Source: Epichloe hybrida (Eukaryota > Ascomycota > Sordariomycetes > Hypocreales > Clavicipitaceae). From it: a stretch of DNA of 64,000 bases. The translations under genes were made by a program, and so were the position numbers. Location of the stretch: the NCBI GenBank assembly GCA_019022495.1, contig JAFEKR010000017.1:868001-932000 (forward strand), in the 5' to 3' direction. The number at the start of each line of letters is the position of its first letter. The stretch's first letter is position 1. This document shows, one piece after another, positions 23,481 to 34,870 of this stretch. The notes under the pieces were generated by a model. The model was given only the letters and a program-made list of their open reading frames with translations. It made no database searches and was not told the origin of the DNA.

Positions 23481-25318
23481 TAACTTAACTTATAGCTACT
23501 TCACACTAATCACTTTATTAACATATTACCTACTAGGCCCTTAGTAGTCTTACTAGTAATAATAAGGGCAGACAATTTATCCTTATTATTAGAAGAATTC
23601 CCCTCTCTATATATATATATATAAAGCTTACTAGGGAGGTCTAGTAGCCTAATATAAGTAAGAAGTATAAATATATTAATAGTAAGCTACTAGTAAGTTA
23701 GTAAAGCTATAAGCTAGAGTATAGGAAGTATATATAAATAGGAGATTCTATATAATAAAACGTAAACTATTAGAAATATTAATCTAGACTTCTAGATTAA
23801 TAGTATTATTAAGTAGTAATATAGTAACTTAGTTATTAGCATTAGCCTTATATATAACTTTTACTATAAGCTACGCTTACTTTACCTACCTATGCTTATT
23901 AGTATTTTTAGTAGTTAGGAGTGTATTATAAAGTTTATATTTTATATATATTAGACGCTAGTAATATATTAGTAGTAACTAAGTTATAGAAATAAAAGAT
24001 ATATATATTATTAAGAAAGTATAGATTATTATTAGAATTACTATAAGTATTAATATACTTAAAGAGTATATAGTATAACTAGGTAAACTAAGTAGTATAC
24101 TAGTAGTATATTAGTATATATATTAGTAGTAAAAAAGGGAGAATAAACCCTAGTGTAGTTCTTATTATTATATATATAATAGGTATATTTTATTAAGTTA
24201 TTTATATAAGTTAGGAGTAATATATAGTAAGATAGTAGTAAAGTTATACTTAGAGAATTAGTATATTAAGTTAGGATAGATTTACCCTTAATAATATATT
24301 ATAGCTTTACACTATTACTATCTTTAGGTATAATAGCTTATATTATAACTTACTATATATAGTAAATATAAGGAATTTTTATTTTACTAGCACTACTAGC
24401 TATAAGTTAGTAAGGTAAGCGCTAGGGGGACCTAGATATTATACTTATATAGAAATTTTAGAAGCTAAATATTTCTTACTAGGAGACTTTAAAGGGGATA
24501 TTATAGGAGTCTTTAAAATAAAAGAAGGTAGTAGTAGTAAAGTAATTACTTATATTAAAGATATTATTAACTACTAGTAAGTTAGTAGTAATATACTATA
24601 AGAAACTTATAAGTAAAAGGTAAGCTACTAATATTTTAGTATTTAAGAGAATTTAGATATTTTAAATAAGGATAAATATAAATAATAAAGTAATACTATA
24701 GGATATTAGTAATTACTATAAGAGAAGCTATAAAGCTACTAGCTTATAGGTAAGGGTAACTTATAATACTAAGGGAGAATATAAAGGGAAGAAAAGTATA
24801 TAGAAGTAAGGGAAAGTAAGCCTCTTTTATATTAGCCCTAGACCCCTAAGTAATTTATATACTATATATAGCTAATCTAGGAATTATAATATTTATAGTT
24901 ATAGCTACTACTAGTAAATACACACACTAGCTATAAACTCCTAGTAAGATTAATATAACATCCCTAATATTAAATAAGAAGTTATTTATTTTAAATAGCG
25001 TGCGTTACCCTATTTATTTAACCTAATTATAAAACTTAATATAAGTAATTTACTTACTTAGTGCTAATAACTTATTAGATAAAGGTATATATATTAAAGG
25101 TAATAAAGTAGTAAGTATATAGCTATCTATAATCTAGATATTATAAGAAGGATTACCTAGGTTCTAATAATATTACCTTATTATTTAAAGCGGATATAAT
25201 ACTACACACTAATAGTATAGCTAGTAATATAAATATTACTATAGGTTATACGTAGTAAATATACACTAGCTAAGTAGCTCTTTATAATTAAGAATAATTA
25301 TATATTAGGGGGGTAGCA
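23481..25318 (+). other. Extra 1.8-kb region between Gypsy-1 chromodomain and 3' LTR
   Basis: Present in both G1 and G2, so it belongs to the family. Two stretches read better than expected when stops are ignored: about 24.42-24.85 kb (charged, Gln/Lys-rich) and about 24.86-25.27 kb, which contains LLSANNLLDKGIYIKG, recalling the pre-integrase segment of Copia proteins. I cannot assign a function. Confidence 0.4.
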
Positions 25319-25585
25319 TATTAGGAGTATGGAGGCTAGGGAGTTATAGATAGGATAGTTATATAATAAAGCCCTTAGGTAAGCCTTAGCTTATATAGAT
25401 AACTAAGTAGCTACTAGATAGCTATATGTATGTAGTAAGGTATTTAGATAAGGACTACCTATAAGAGATATAGAAGGTTAGAGTTTAAGACCTTTATATA
25501 CTTACCCCTAAGTAGCAGCTCTCTAGCTATGACTAAGAACCTTAGCCTTTACTCCGTTTATATCTCTCCCACCACAGTCGTAACA
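25319..25585 (+). repeat. Gypsy-1 G1 3' LTR
   Basis: 267 bp. It begins TATTAGGAGT (TG and C lost by RIP) after a purine-rich ATTAGGGGGGTAGCA and ends CAGTCGTAACA unmutated. Confidence 0.9.
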
Positions 25586-28500
25586 AAGAGGGGATAGCAC
25601 TTCTATAACTATATACTTTATAGCTACCTAGTTAAGTTTCCTTAAGGGGTGGTTTATCTTTATATTCCTAAGCAATAGCTATACCTTATCCCTAACCTAA
25701 AAATATTTCACTAGGTATCTTAATACTAATATTATATCTTATTACTATTACTATATATAAGCTATTATAGCCTAAGCTAAATAAGTACCCTCTTAGAGAT
25801 AGCTAAGGAAACAAATAGCTCTCCCCTTTAGTGTAGTTATAGACATAGGCATATTTAGTTAGGTTTAAATTAGTTTAAGATTATATTCGTAGAGCAATCT
25901 ATTTAGGCTTACTCTAGTAGCTAATAAGGTTCTATTATTAATCACTAGTTAATAAGTAGTAAGGTGTTCTAGCTAGTTATACTATAAGAAGGAAATAGTA
26001 ACGCGTAGAATTACCTATACCTCCTAGTTTATCTATTCTATACCACTATTAGTCTAAGGATAGTGTAATATAAAGAGTAATTAATCTATCCCTACTAGGG
26101 AATATAATATTATCTAAAATTATCCTAACTAGTCTAAGCCTTAGTTTATAATAATAAACTAAGGGAATCCTCTAAACCTTTACTAAACTATCTTAAAGCG
26201 TTTTACGTAATCCTTAGCTTTTATAGAGGTTATAGCCTTAAGTTATATAAACTTTAATAGCCTATTTGTAATAACTATAAGGTATTAAGGTTACTTAGGT
26301 AATAAAGCTAGTAAGTTTATTATAAAGTTAATAGAGATTTATAACTAAAACCAATCAGGAATTAGTAAGGGCTTTAGTAAGCCCTAGTGTTACTAATAGC
26401 TTTTATAGCTACTAATATAGTAGCAGTTATAAATAAATCTCGCTATATCCTATAATATTCTATCCTAATAAAACTATTATTATAGAATTTAAAACGTAGT
26501 ATTACAGCTAAGGTAACCTATAACTAGCGAGTCATGACTTTATTAGATAAGAGTTGTTATAAGGGGTTCCTAGGCTAGGACTTATATATGCCCCTAGAAC
26601 TATAGCGCGCTATAGGCGCTTATAGAATAATCTATAACCTATTCTCTTATTATTACTTCTAGGGGAAACTTCCTAGCACCCTCCTAAATAGCTTTTAGTT
26701 ATATACTATATATAAGGTCTAATGTAATAGCCTAGTCCTAGAGGTCCTAAAGGTACTTACTAGCAAAGAGAGCCTCCCTTACTAGAGGTAGGGATAATTA
26801 GTATATATATAAGGCCGTAATAGGTTTATCTAGGTCCGTTTCTAGTAATAGGGATAGTTATATAATTATAATTAGCTATAGAACCTATCCCTATCTTAAG
26901 AACTCCCTATATTAGTCCTATTCCCTCCTAGATAAGGCGTCTAGGCATTACGCTTACATACTAGGTCTATAACGCAAATAGAAATTAAATAGCGTAAGCA
27001 TATCTACCTATTAAGCTTGCTATTCTAATATTAGTCTTAGTGTTATAAAGTACTCTAAGTTCTTATAGTCTATATAAATTATAAATAAGCAAGAGATACC
27101 TTATAACTCTACTAACTATGCCTTTAAGTATAAAATAATAGCTAGCAGCTCCTTATTATAGATTATATAATTCTTTTATAATACTATAAGACTAGTAAAG
27201 TAGTAGGCCACTAGGTATAATACGCTATCTAGTCCTAATTATAAGAGGTAACTACTAAGGGCTATTCCTAAGTAGTTAGCCTCCACTACTATAAGGTAGT
27301 CTAGATCCTATTATACTAGGATAGGATATATAATAAAAGCATTCTTTAGCCTCTTAAAAGCCTTATCCTTCTCTAGTCCCTAGTAAAATAAAGTATTTCT
27401 CTTAGTAAGATAAATAAGGGGGGCTACTAACTTAGAGAAGTTACTAATAAAGTTATAATAGAAGTTTATAAACCCTAAGAAGCTTTAGACCCCCTATAGC
27501 TTTATAAGTGCTACCTATTCCCTTATAGCCATTACCTTTATAGGATTAGGATAAATTAAGCATTTTACTATAATAATATATCCTAGGTATTAGACCTCTT
27601 TAATAGTAAACACAGACTTATTAATATTAAGGTATAGTCCTATAGAACATAAGCATCCTAATATTAATTATACCTTTACTATATAATCCTTCCCTAATCC
27701 CCTAGAGTAAACTAGAATATTATTAAGGTAAGCTATTATAAAGTCCCTTAACACATCCCCTAAGGATTTATTAATATACTATTAGAAAGTTACTAGTATA
27801 CTTACTAGGCTAAATAAATAAACTAACTATTTAAATAGTCTAAACCTAGTGCAAAAGGCAGTAAGGTGCTCCTTACCCTTAGCTATCTATAGTTTATAAA
27901 ATACTATATAAACATTTACCTTTATAAACTAATATACCTAGAAGAGGGAGTGTAGTATTTCCTTAATTAATAGGAGTAGATATTAATCCTATGCTATAAT
28001 CTTATTAAGTGCGCAATAGTCTACGTAAAACTACTATCCCCTATTTACTTTCTTTATAAGGAGGATAGGGGCTATAGCTAATAAGGAGCTAGCACGAATC
28101 TAGCCCTTATCTATTAGATTTATTATCTAGTAACGAACCTCTAATAACTAATTCCTTAGTATATTATATAGTAAACCCTATAGGAGTGTTAGTTTAGATC
28201 CGTCTAGATTCCTATGTAAACATATGTGATAATTAAGGGAACCCTTATATAAAGGTAGGCTATTAGCTTTAGCCTTATTAAAAAGATCTATAAAGTTTGC
28301 TAATTCCCTTAGTAATATAGCTATATTAAAGCTATCTAGTTTTATTTTAGGCACTATAATCTATAGCATTATTATTATTTCTTTAAGGCTTATAGCTATA
28401 AACCTTATTATAGTATCCCTTATCTTTTATACCTATTACGCCTTAGCCACATATAAGGAACTAATAATCCCCTATACTAGGGCTTCCCCCCTACGCTTAA

Positions 28501-30269
28501 TAGCTTCTAAAATATAAAGGCCCTTCACTATACTAATTACTAGTTACTATTTTGCTATATAAATTATAATATTATAGTGCTCTAGCTATAGTATACTAAA
28601 GATAATATCCTAGGTAAGACCTAGGATAATATATAAGTATACTAATAACTCTTACTTATTAATATTAATACTAGCTTATATTATATAAGTAATAGAGAAG
28701 GACTCCTCTCCTTATTACCTCCCTCTTCTCTTTATTTTTACTATAGTATACACTTACCTTTATTTTAGTAGTTATATAAGCTCTAGGCTAAGCTATCTTA
28801 CTACTAATTTACTAATAGCACTATAGTAATTATAGCTATAATTAATCTAGATATTAATATAAAAATATATATTAAAGAGTACTAGGATTAAGAAAGGTAG
28901 TTAGTTTATATATTAATCTATATCTCTATCTATATTTATAAACTAGCTATACTTATCTAAATCTATAGCTACTAGCTAGCCCCTTTACCCCTATATAAGA
29001 CTTTACTTAAGGGCTACTTATTTTCTAAGGAGTTTATAGTAACCTCCTTATTTATGCTTTTTACGTTTACTCTATGTAAGTTAATCTAGACCTTAGGTTA
29101 GTAAGGTAGGAGAAAGGTATATTCCTAGATATAATAGTCCTTAGATTTATAATATAAGTAGTATCTCTTTTAGTAGTATTTAGTTAGTTTTACCTAAGTT
29201 ACTTACTTAGCCCTTAGCTAATTTATATTTCTCTTTAAGCCCTTATTCTTCTTATCTAGCTTATTTTGCTTACCTTATTAAGTTATTATAGCACACACTC
29301 CTATTATAAGTATATTACTATTATAGTCTATTTATTAGGGGGTAGGTTAGCCTAGCTAGGGTTTGTATTAGTTTTAAAACTTCTTCTCTAAGGTATAAGA
29401 TTTAATATTAACTATAATACTATAGTACTAAGTAACTATAATATAGTATTCTATTTAGCTTATTCTCTTACTAATAGATATTTCTCTTATATGCTTATTA
29501 AGTGTGTGTTAAAGCTTAGCTAGCTTAATATCCTTAGTCTAATAGGTCCCCCTTACTAGGGAGAGTTTCTATTTAAAATAAATAAAAAATATAGTAAATA
29601 GCTCCCTTATCCCTTATTCTATCTAGTTAAGTTCTATAAGGGCTATCTCCTATCTATAAGGATTTATATAAAGTATTTCTAAGTAAGTTAGGAAAGCTAT
29701 AAGGTTATAATTATTTATATAGCCTATCTTAAAGAATAATATAATCTAAGCCTAAACCTTAGGTAATAGGTTTTAGTAAATAAATACCTATTAGTCCTTA
29801 TTAAACCTAATAAAGTCCTTATTTACCTCTAACTTATATTCTATTAGGAACTTCTAGGTAGTAAATATAGCCTTATTACTATTATATAGGTTACTTATAG
29901 GAATTAGTTTTTAGCGGATTTATAATATAAGGGATAGTAAGGCTAGCCCCTGAAGTGAAATATAATCTAGATTAATTCTAGTAAGGTCTATTAGGGTGTT
30001 TAGTAGGAAGTTTTATTATACTACTAATTCTAGGTTTATATATATATGTTATTATAGGCTCTTAATTGCCCTTACCTGCTATGCTAGTATTAGTTAAAGT
30101 GTCTTAAACTAGGTATTCTAGGCTTCTAGTAGTACTATGGCTTTAGATAGGGGGGTGTAAGTCCCCTAGCTAGGTTAGTTGTGAGGCTAAAGCGTATCTA
30201 TTAGGTCTATTATTATTTACTTTGTTTCTTTTAGTAGCTTTCTTTTTAGACTAAAGGAAGTCTCTTAAT
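25586..30269 (-). pseudogene. Gypsy-2 Gag-Pol polyprotein of H (RIP-inactivated)
   Basis: On the minus strand Gag occupies about 30.2-28.5 kb. RT begins with IDKG-stop-IRAS...LAIAPILLIKK and FYVDY(C)ALNK at about 28.14-28.00 kb, with YLNNILVYS near 27.74 kb (catalytic Asp pair read as Asn-Asn). RNase H and a Gypsy integrase follow. The segment next to G1 reads VRDKV...LLLRNIKINHPLRKLNQ, the GPY/F-type integrase tail, and continues into the chromodomain at 17770 after G1 is removed. Stops occur throughout. Confidence 0.8.
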
Positions 30270-30488
30270 TATTATAGACTAGCCCCTAGGCGGCTATAAT
30301 AAGGCGTTAATATAGTATTAAGAGACTTAGGGAAGAGAAGGGAAAGGAGAAAAGGCTATCCCTAGTAATACCCCTTATACCCCCTTAGCTCCTTATATAA
30401 GCCCCCCTTTCCTTACCTTACCTATTCCTGCTTGCCCCCACCCTTCCTGCTGTACGGAAAATGCTTAGGCAAAGCCTAAGCCCTTACA
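30270..30488 (-). repeat. Gypsy-2 H 5' LTR
   Basis: 219 bp. The outer (right) end keeps CCTGCTTGCCCCCACCC and TGTACGG, while the same positions in the 8811 LTR are RIP-mutated. TSD GAGAA follows. Confidence 0.88.
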
Positions 30489-31910
30489 GAGAACTAAGAT
30501 ACCTCCCTATAACCTATAGCTACCCCTCCTATTAATCCCCTAAGGTAAGGACCTAGAAGACCTTAAAAGAACCCTCCTATTATTACATCTAATATTAATT
30601 ATACAAATTAAATAAAAGATAAAACTAATATCTTTCTATTAGCTAAGGAAAGCTCTAATCTTAAGCTTATAATCTAATTATATAAGGAAGGAATTATTAA
30701 GACCCCTAGCAAACCCTTTAAGCTATTTACTAAAGCTAAAATTAATGCTTTAATTAAATAAGGTGTGTTTAAATTTATTAAATATAATAAAAGGGAATAT
30801 AGTAAAACTTAAATTTTTAATTCCTCTATTATTAATGAAGTAAAGGGTAAGATAATAAATCTATATAAGAAGTCAAGGCTTATAATTTAAGGTTATAGTA
30901 ATAAAGAGAAGCTAGCAATCCTTACATAGGCCCTAATAATCTAATAAGCTAGCTAGCGATTAATTCTCGTGATAACACCTGCGTTATTATTACTAGGCCT
31001 TATTCTCTAGCTTTGTAATATTACATAGGCCTATATGCAAGTATAAACGCTTCTTAGTTATATAATTCTAGCCTAAATCCCTATCTAAATCCGTCACCTA
31101 TACCCTATAGGTATAATAATATAAGTAATTAAGCCTCTATATAGTATTATAGAAGCTAGCACCTACTAGTAGGTAATATATTATTATTACTATAGAGAAA
31201 TACTTTAGATAATAACCTTTACGTTTAACCTATGCTTACTTATAATAATAAAGGAGAACCTAACCGTTATGTATATAGGGATATAAACTAATAATATAAT
31301 TAGACTATCTAACTATAAGTTCTCTTAATAAGAGGAAGATTAATTAAAAACTACTTCTTTTACTACTAAACTAAAGTAAATCCTTTCTATAAGAAACTTA
31401 CTAACCTTTAATAGTAGTATTATTACTCTTAAGAATAATATAATTACACTAAGGTAAAGAGACTAGAGTAAAAAGCTTTAATTAATCTTACTAACTAATT
31501 TAAAACAAGCGTACATAGAATAATAAGCTTAAGGCGCGTATATTACCTTAATCTGCTAACCTGAAGCTTGTTTTGACCTCTCTGTTATTATATAACACTA
31601 AGACTTATTATCCTAAGATATAAAGAACTTAAACTAATGAATTTAATAGTAAATCAATAATCTAGACTAAGGATTAAGGTTTATACTATTTAATCTTAAG
31701 AAGGTAAAGCTTTTTGTATTTATAAATAGATTATTTACTAATAACTAAGACCTTACTTCTTAACTAGGCTACGTGCTTATCCTAGCTTGTGAAGTCTAAA
31801 AGGAAGGCACCTTTATAATCTAAGGTAATATTATACACTATAGCTCTACTAAGAGCAAAAGAGTTACAAGAAGTGTGCTTACCTCTAAGATTTATAGTAT
31901 AGTTACTAGT
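30489..31910 (+). pseudogene. Copia-3 copy D1, reverse transcriptase region
   Basis: Resumes D1 after Gypsy-2 H and aligns with about 53500-54910 of D2. It covers the Copia RT palm. The catalytic block at 31278-31295 reads G-I-stop-T-N-N, where the ancestral form is most simply Q-T-D-D. It ends at CTAGT, where D2 is inserted; RNase H resumes at 55859. Confidence 0.8.
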
Positions 31911-32206
31911 TGTTAGAACAAGCATGATATCAACAAGGCTGCGCGCCTCTAATTAGCTAGGCGCGTTGCATCGCGGACCTACATGTCTAGCCTAATCGCG
32001 CCGCGATTGGCATTAGCATATATGGTATCTTTGCTAATAACCCTAATTAAGGCCCCTTTTCCTATAATAAATAGCGCACCCTCTTTACTTCTATTTAATC
32101 TCTCTTTTACTTACTTAGATAGACTAGAATATATAATAATTACGTACACTTTAGTCTACCTTAAAAACCCTATATATAGGTTACTAGTATCCTATAGATA
32201 CTAACA
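31911..32206 (+). repeat. Copia-3 D2 5' LTR with GC-rich hairpin
   Basis: 296 bp, TGTTAGAACAAGC to ATACTAACA. The first ~100 bp are spared by RIP and carry CGCGCCT (31942-31948) and AGGCGCG (31959-31965), a perfect 7-bp inverted repeat. The inner half is RIP-mutated compared with the 3' LTR. Confidence 0.9.
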
Positions 32207-32768
32207 CTAATTAGTAATTATCTTTATAAATACTATAGATTAGTAAGGTTTATAAAAGAGGTATTAGTATTAAGGACTTACCTTATAAAAGAGAAAGTAT
32301 TACTCTAAGATACTAAATATACTAAGAAAAAAGTATATTCTAACTCTCCTTTTACCTTAAGTAACTATAACTAGCTCTATACTAAATCTAAGCTTATTAA
32401 CTTAATTAAAGCCTAGTTAGTAACTAACCTAACCTATCTTTATTTATTTAATTAGCATATCTATTATATAAATAAACCCTTAGAAGCGTATTTATTAAAT
32501 AATTAAGGCCTAGTTAGTAACTAACCTAACCTATCCTTAATTATTTAATTAAACTTACTAAGGGGTAAAGATAATAGCTTTACTTATAATCCTTTAGACC
32601 TTTATAAGTTCTTTATTTCCCTTACCTCCTTATTTACTACTAATATTATAGTAAAATATTAAGATTAACTAGAGGGATCTAGAACCTAAAATATTCCCTC
32701 TAATTATAAATATACCTCCCCCCCTAAAGATACTAGAAGAGAAGTTAATTTATAAGTTATATCTTACC
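32207..32768 (+). pseudogene. Copia-3 D2 leader and Gag start
   Basis: Follows the 5' LTR and begins CTAATTAGTAATTA, the same opening as the Copia-2 leader (42296). An 18-bp segment, CCTAGTTAGTAACTAACC, occurs twice (about 32411 and 32510). Coding is degraded. G2 inserts at 32768 with TSD TTACC. I could not identify the tRNA primer. Confidence 0.6.
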
Positions 32769-33035
32769 TGTCACGACTGTGGTGGGAGAGATATAAACGA
32801 AGTGAAGGCTAAGGTTCTTGGTTATAGCTAGAGAGCTACTACTGAGGGGTAAGTATATAAAGGTCTTAAACTCTAACCTTCTATATCTCTTATAGGTAGT
32901 CCTTATCTAAATACCCTACTATATATATATAGCTATCTAGTAGCTACTTAGTTATTTATATAAGCTAAGGCTTACCTAAGGGCTTTATTATATAACTATC
33001 CTATCTATGACTCCCTAGCCTCTATACTCCTAATA
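32769..33035 (-). repeat. Gypsy-1 G2 3' LTR
   Basis: 267 bp. The outer left end (TGTCACGACTGTGGTGGG) is unmutated; the inner end reads CTCCTAATA where TCCTAACA is expected. Confidence 0.9.
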
Positions 33036-34870
33036 TACTACCTCCCTAATATATAATTATTCTTAATTATAAAAAGCTACTTAGCTAGTGTGTGTTTACT
33101 ACACATAACTTATAGTAATATCTATATTACTAGCTATACTATTAGTATATAGTATTATGTTTACTTTAAATAATAAGGTAAATATTATTAGGACCTAGGT
33201 AATCTTTCTTATAATATTTAGATTATAGATAGCTACACACTTACTACTTTATTACTTTTAATATATATACCTTTATTTAATAAGTTATTAGCACTAAGTA
33301 AGTAAACTACCTATATTAATTTTTATAATTAGGTTAAATAGATAGGGTAATATATACTATTTAAAATAAATAACTTCTTATCTAATATTAGGGATATTAT
33401 ATTAATCTTACTAGGAGTTTATAGCTAGCGTGTGTATTTACTAGTAGTAGCTATAACTATAAATATTATAATTCCTAGATTAGCTATATATAGCATGTAG
33501 ATTACTTAGGGGTCTAAGGCTAATATAAAAGAGGCTTACTTTCCCTTACTTCTATATACTTTTCTTCCCTTTATATTCTCCCTTAGTATTATAAGTTACC
33601 CTTACCTATAAGCTAGTAGCTTTATAGCTTCTCTTATAGTAATTACTAATATCCTATAGTATTACTTTATTATTTATATTTATCCTTATCTAAAATATCT
33701 GAATTCTCTTAAACACTAGAATATTAGTTACTTACCTTTTACCTATAAGTTTCTTATAGTATATTACTACTAACTTACTAGTAATTAATAATATCTTTAA
33801 TATAAGTAACTACTTTTTTACTACTACCTCCTTTTATTTTAAAGACTCCTATAATATTCCTTCTAAAGTCTCCTAGTAAAAAATATTTAGCTTCTAAAAT
33901 TTCTATATAAGTATAATATTTAAGTCCCCCTAGTGCTTACCTTACTAACTTATAGCTAGTAATACTAGTAAAATAAAAATTCCTTATATTTACTATATAT
34001 AGTAAGTTATAATATAAGCTATTATACCTAAAGATAGTAATAGTATAAAGCTATAATATATTATTAAGGGTAAATCTATCCTAACCTAATATACTAATTC
34101 TCTAAGTATAACTTTACTACTATCTTACTATATATCCCTTCTAACTTATATAAATAACTTAATAAAATACACTTATTATATATATAATAATAAGGACTAT
34201 ACTAGGGTTTATTCTCTTTTTCCTACTACTAATATATATACTAATATACTACTAGTATACTACTTAGTTTACCTAGTTATACTATACGCTCTTTAAGCAT
34301 ATTAACGCTTATAGTAATCCTAATAATAATCTATATTTTCTTAATAATATATATATCTCTTATTTCTATAACTTAGTTACTACTAATATACTACTAGTGT
34401 CTAATATATATAAAATATAAACTTTATAATACACTCCTAACTACTAAAAATACTAATAAGTATAAGTAAGTAAGATAAGTATAGCTTATAGTAAAAGTTA
34501 TATATAAGGCTTATACTAATAAATAAGTTACTATATTACTACTTAATAATACTATTAATCTAGAAGTCTAGATTAATATTTCTAATAGTTTATATTTTAT
34601 TATATAGAATCTTCTATCTATATATACTTCTTATACTTTAGCTTATAGCTTTACTAACTTACTAGTAGCTTACTACTAATATATCTATGCTTCTTACTTA
34701 TATTAGGCTACTAGACCTCCCTAGTAAGCTTTATATATATATATACAAAGAGGGGGATTCTTCTAATAATAAGGATAAATTCTTTACCCTTATTTTACTA
34801 GTAAGACTACTAAGGGCCTAGTAAGTAATATATTAATAAAGTAATTAGTGTAAAGTAACTATAAGTTAAG
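33036..34870 (-). other. Gypsy-1 G2 copy of the extra 3' region
   Basis: Inverted counterpart of 23481-25318 in G1, in the same place between chromodomain and 3' LTR. It shows the region is an inherited part of the family rather than a later insertion in one copy. Confidence 0.55.

Larger units (their letters stand above)
17771..25585 (+). mobile_element. Complete Gypsy-1 chromovirus, copy G1
   Basis: 7815 bp with 267-bp LTRs (17771-18037, 25319-25585) and a perfect TSD, AAGAG (17766-17770, 25586-25590). It interrupts the Gypsy-2 H integrase/chromodomain junction, which rejoins cleanly when G1 is removed. The domain order RT, RNase H, integrase, chromodomain on the plus strand is that of Ty3/Gypsy chromoviruses. 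Confidence 0.93.
8811..30488 (-). mobile_element. Gypsy-2 chromovirus retrotransposon H, split by two insertions
   Basis: Two 219-bp LTRs (TGTTATGGACTGG at the left, CCCTTACA at the right) are flanked by a perfect 5-bp TSD, GAGAA (8806-8810, 30489-30493). The coding strand is minus: 5' LTR at 30270-30488, then Gag, RT, RNase H, integrase, chromodomain and the 3' LTR at 8811-9029. Copies B and G1 lie inside. Removing them and their TSDs leaves about 7.2 kb, a normal Gypsy size. Confidence 0.9.

Noticed and set aside
31983..32204. 73-codon open frame, repeated at 55585-55767
   Set aside because: Entirely inside Copia-3 LTRs; low-complexity, with no domain.
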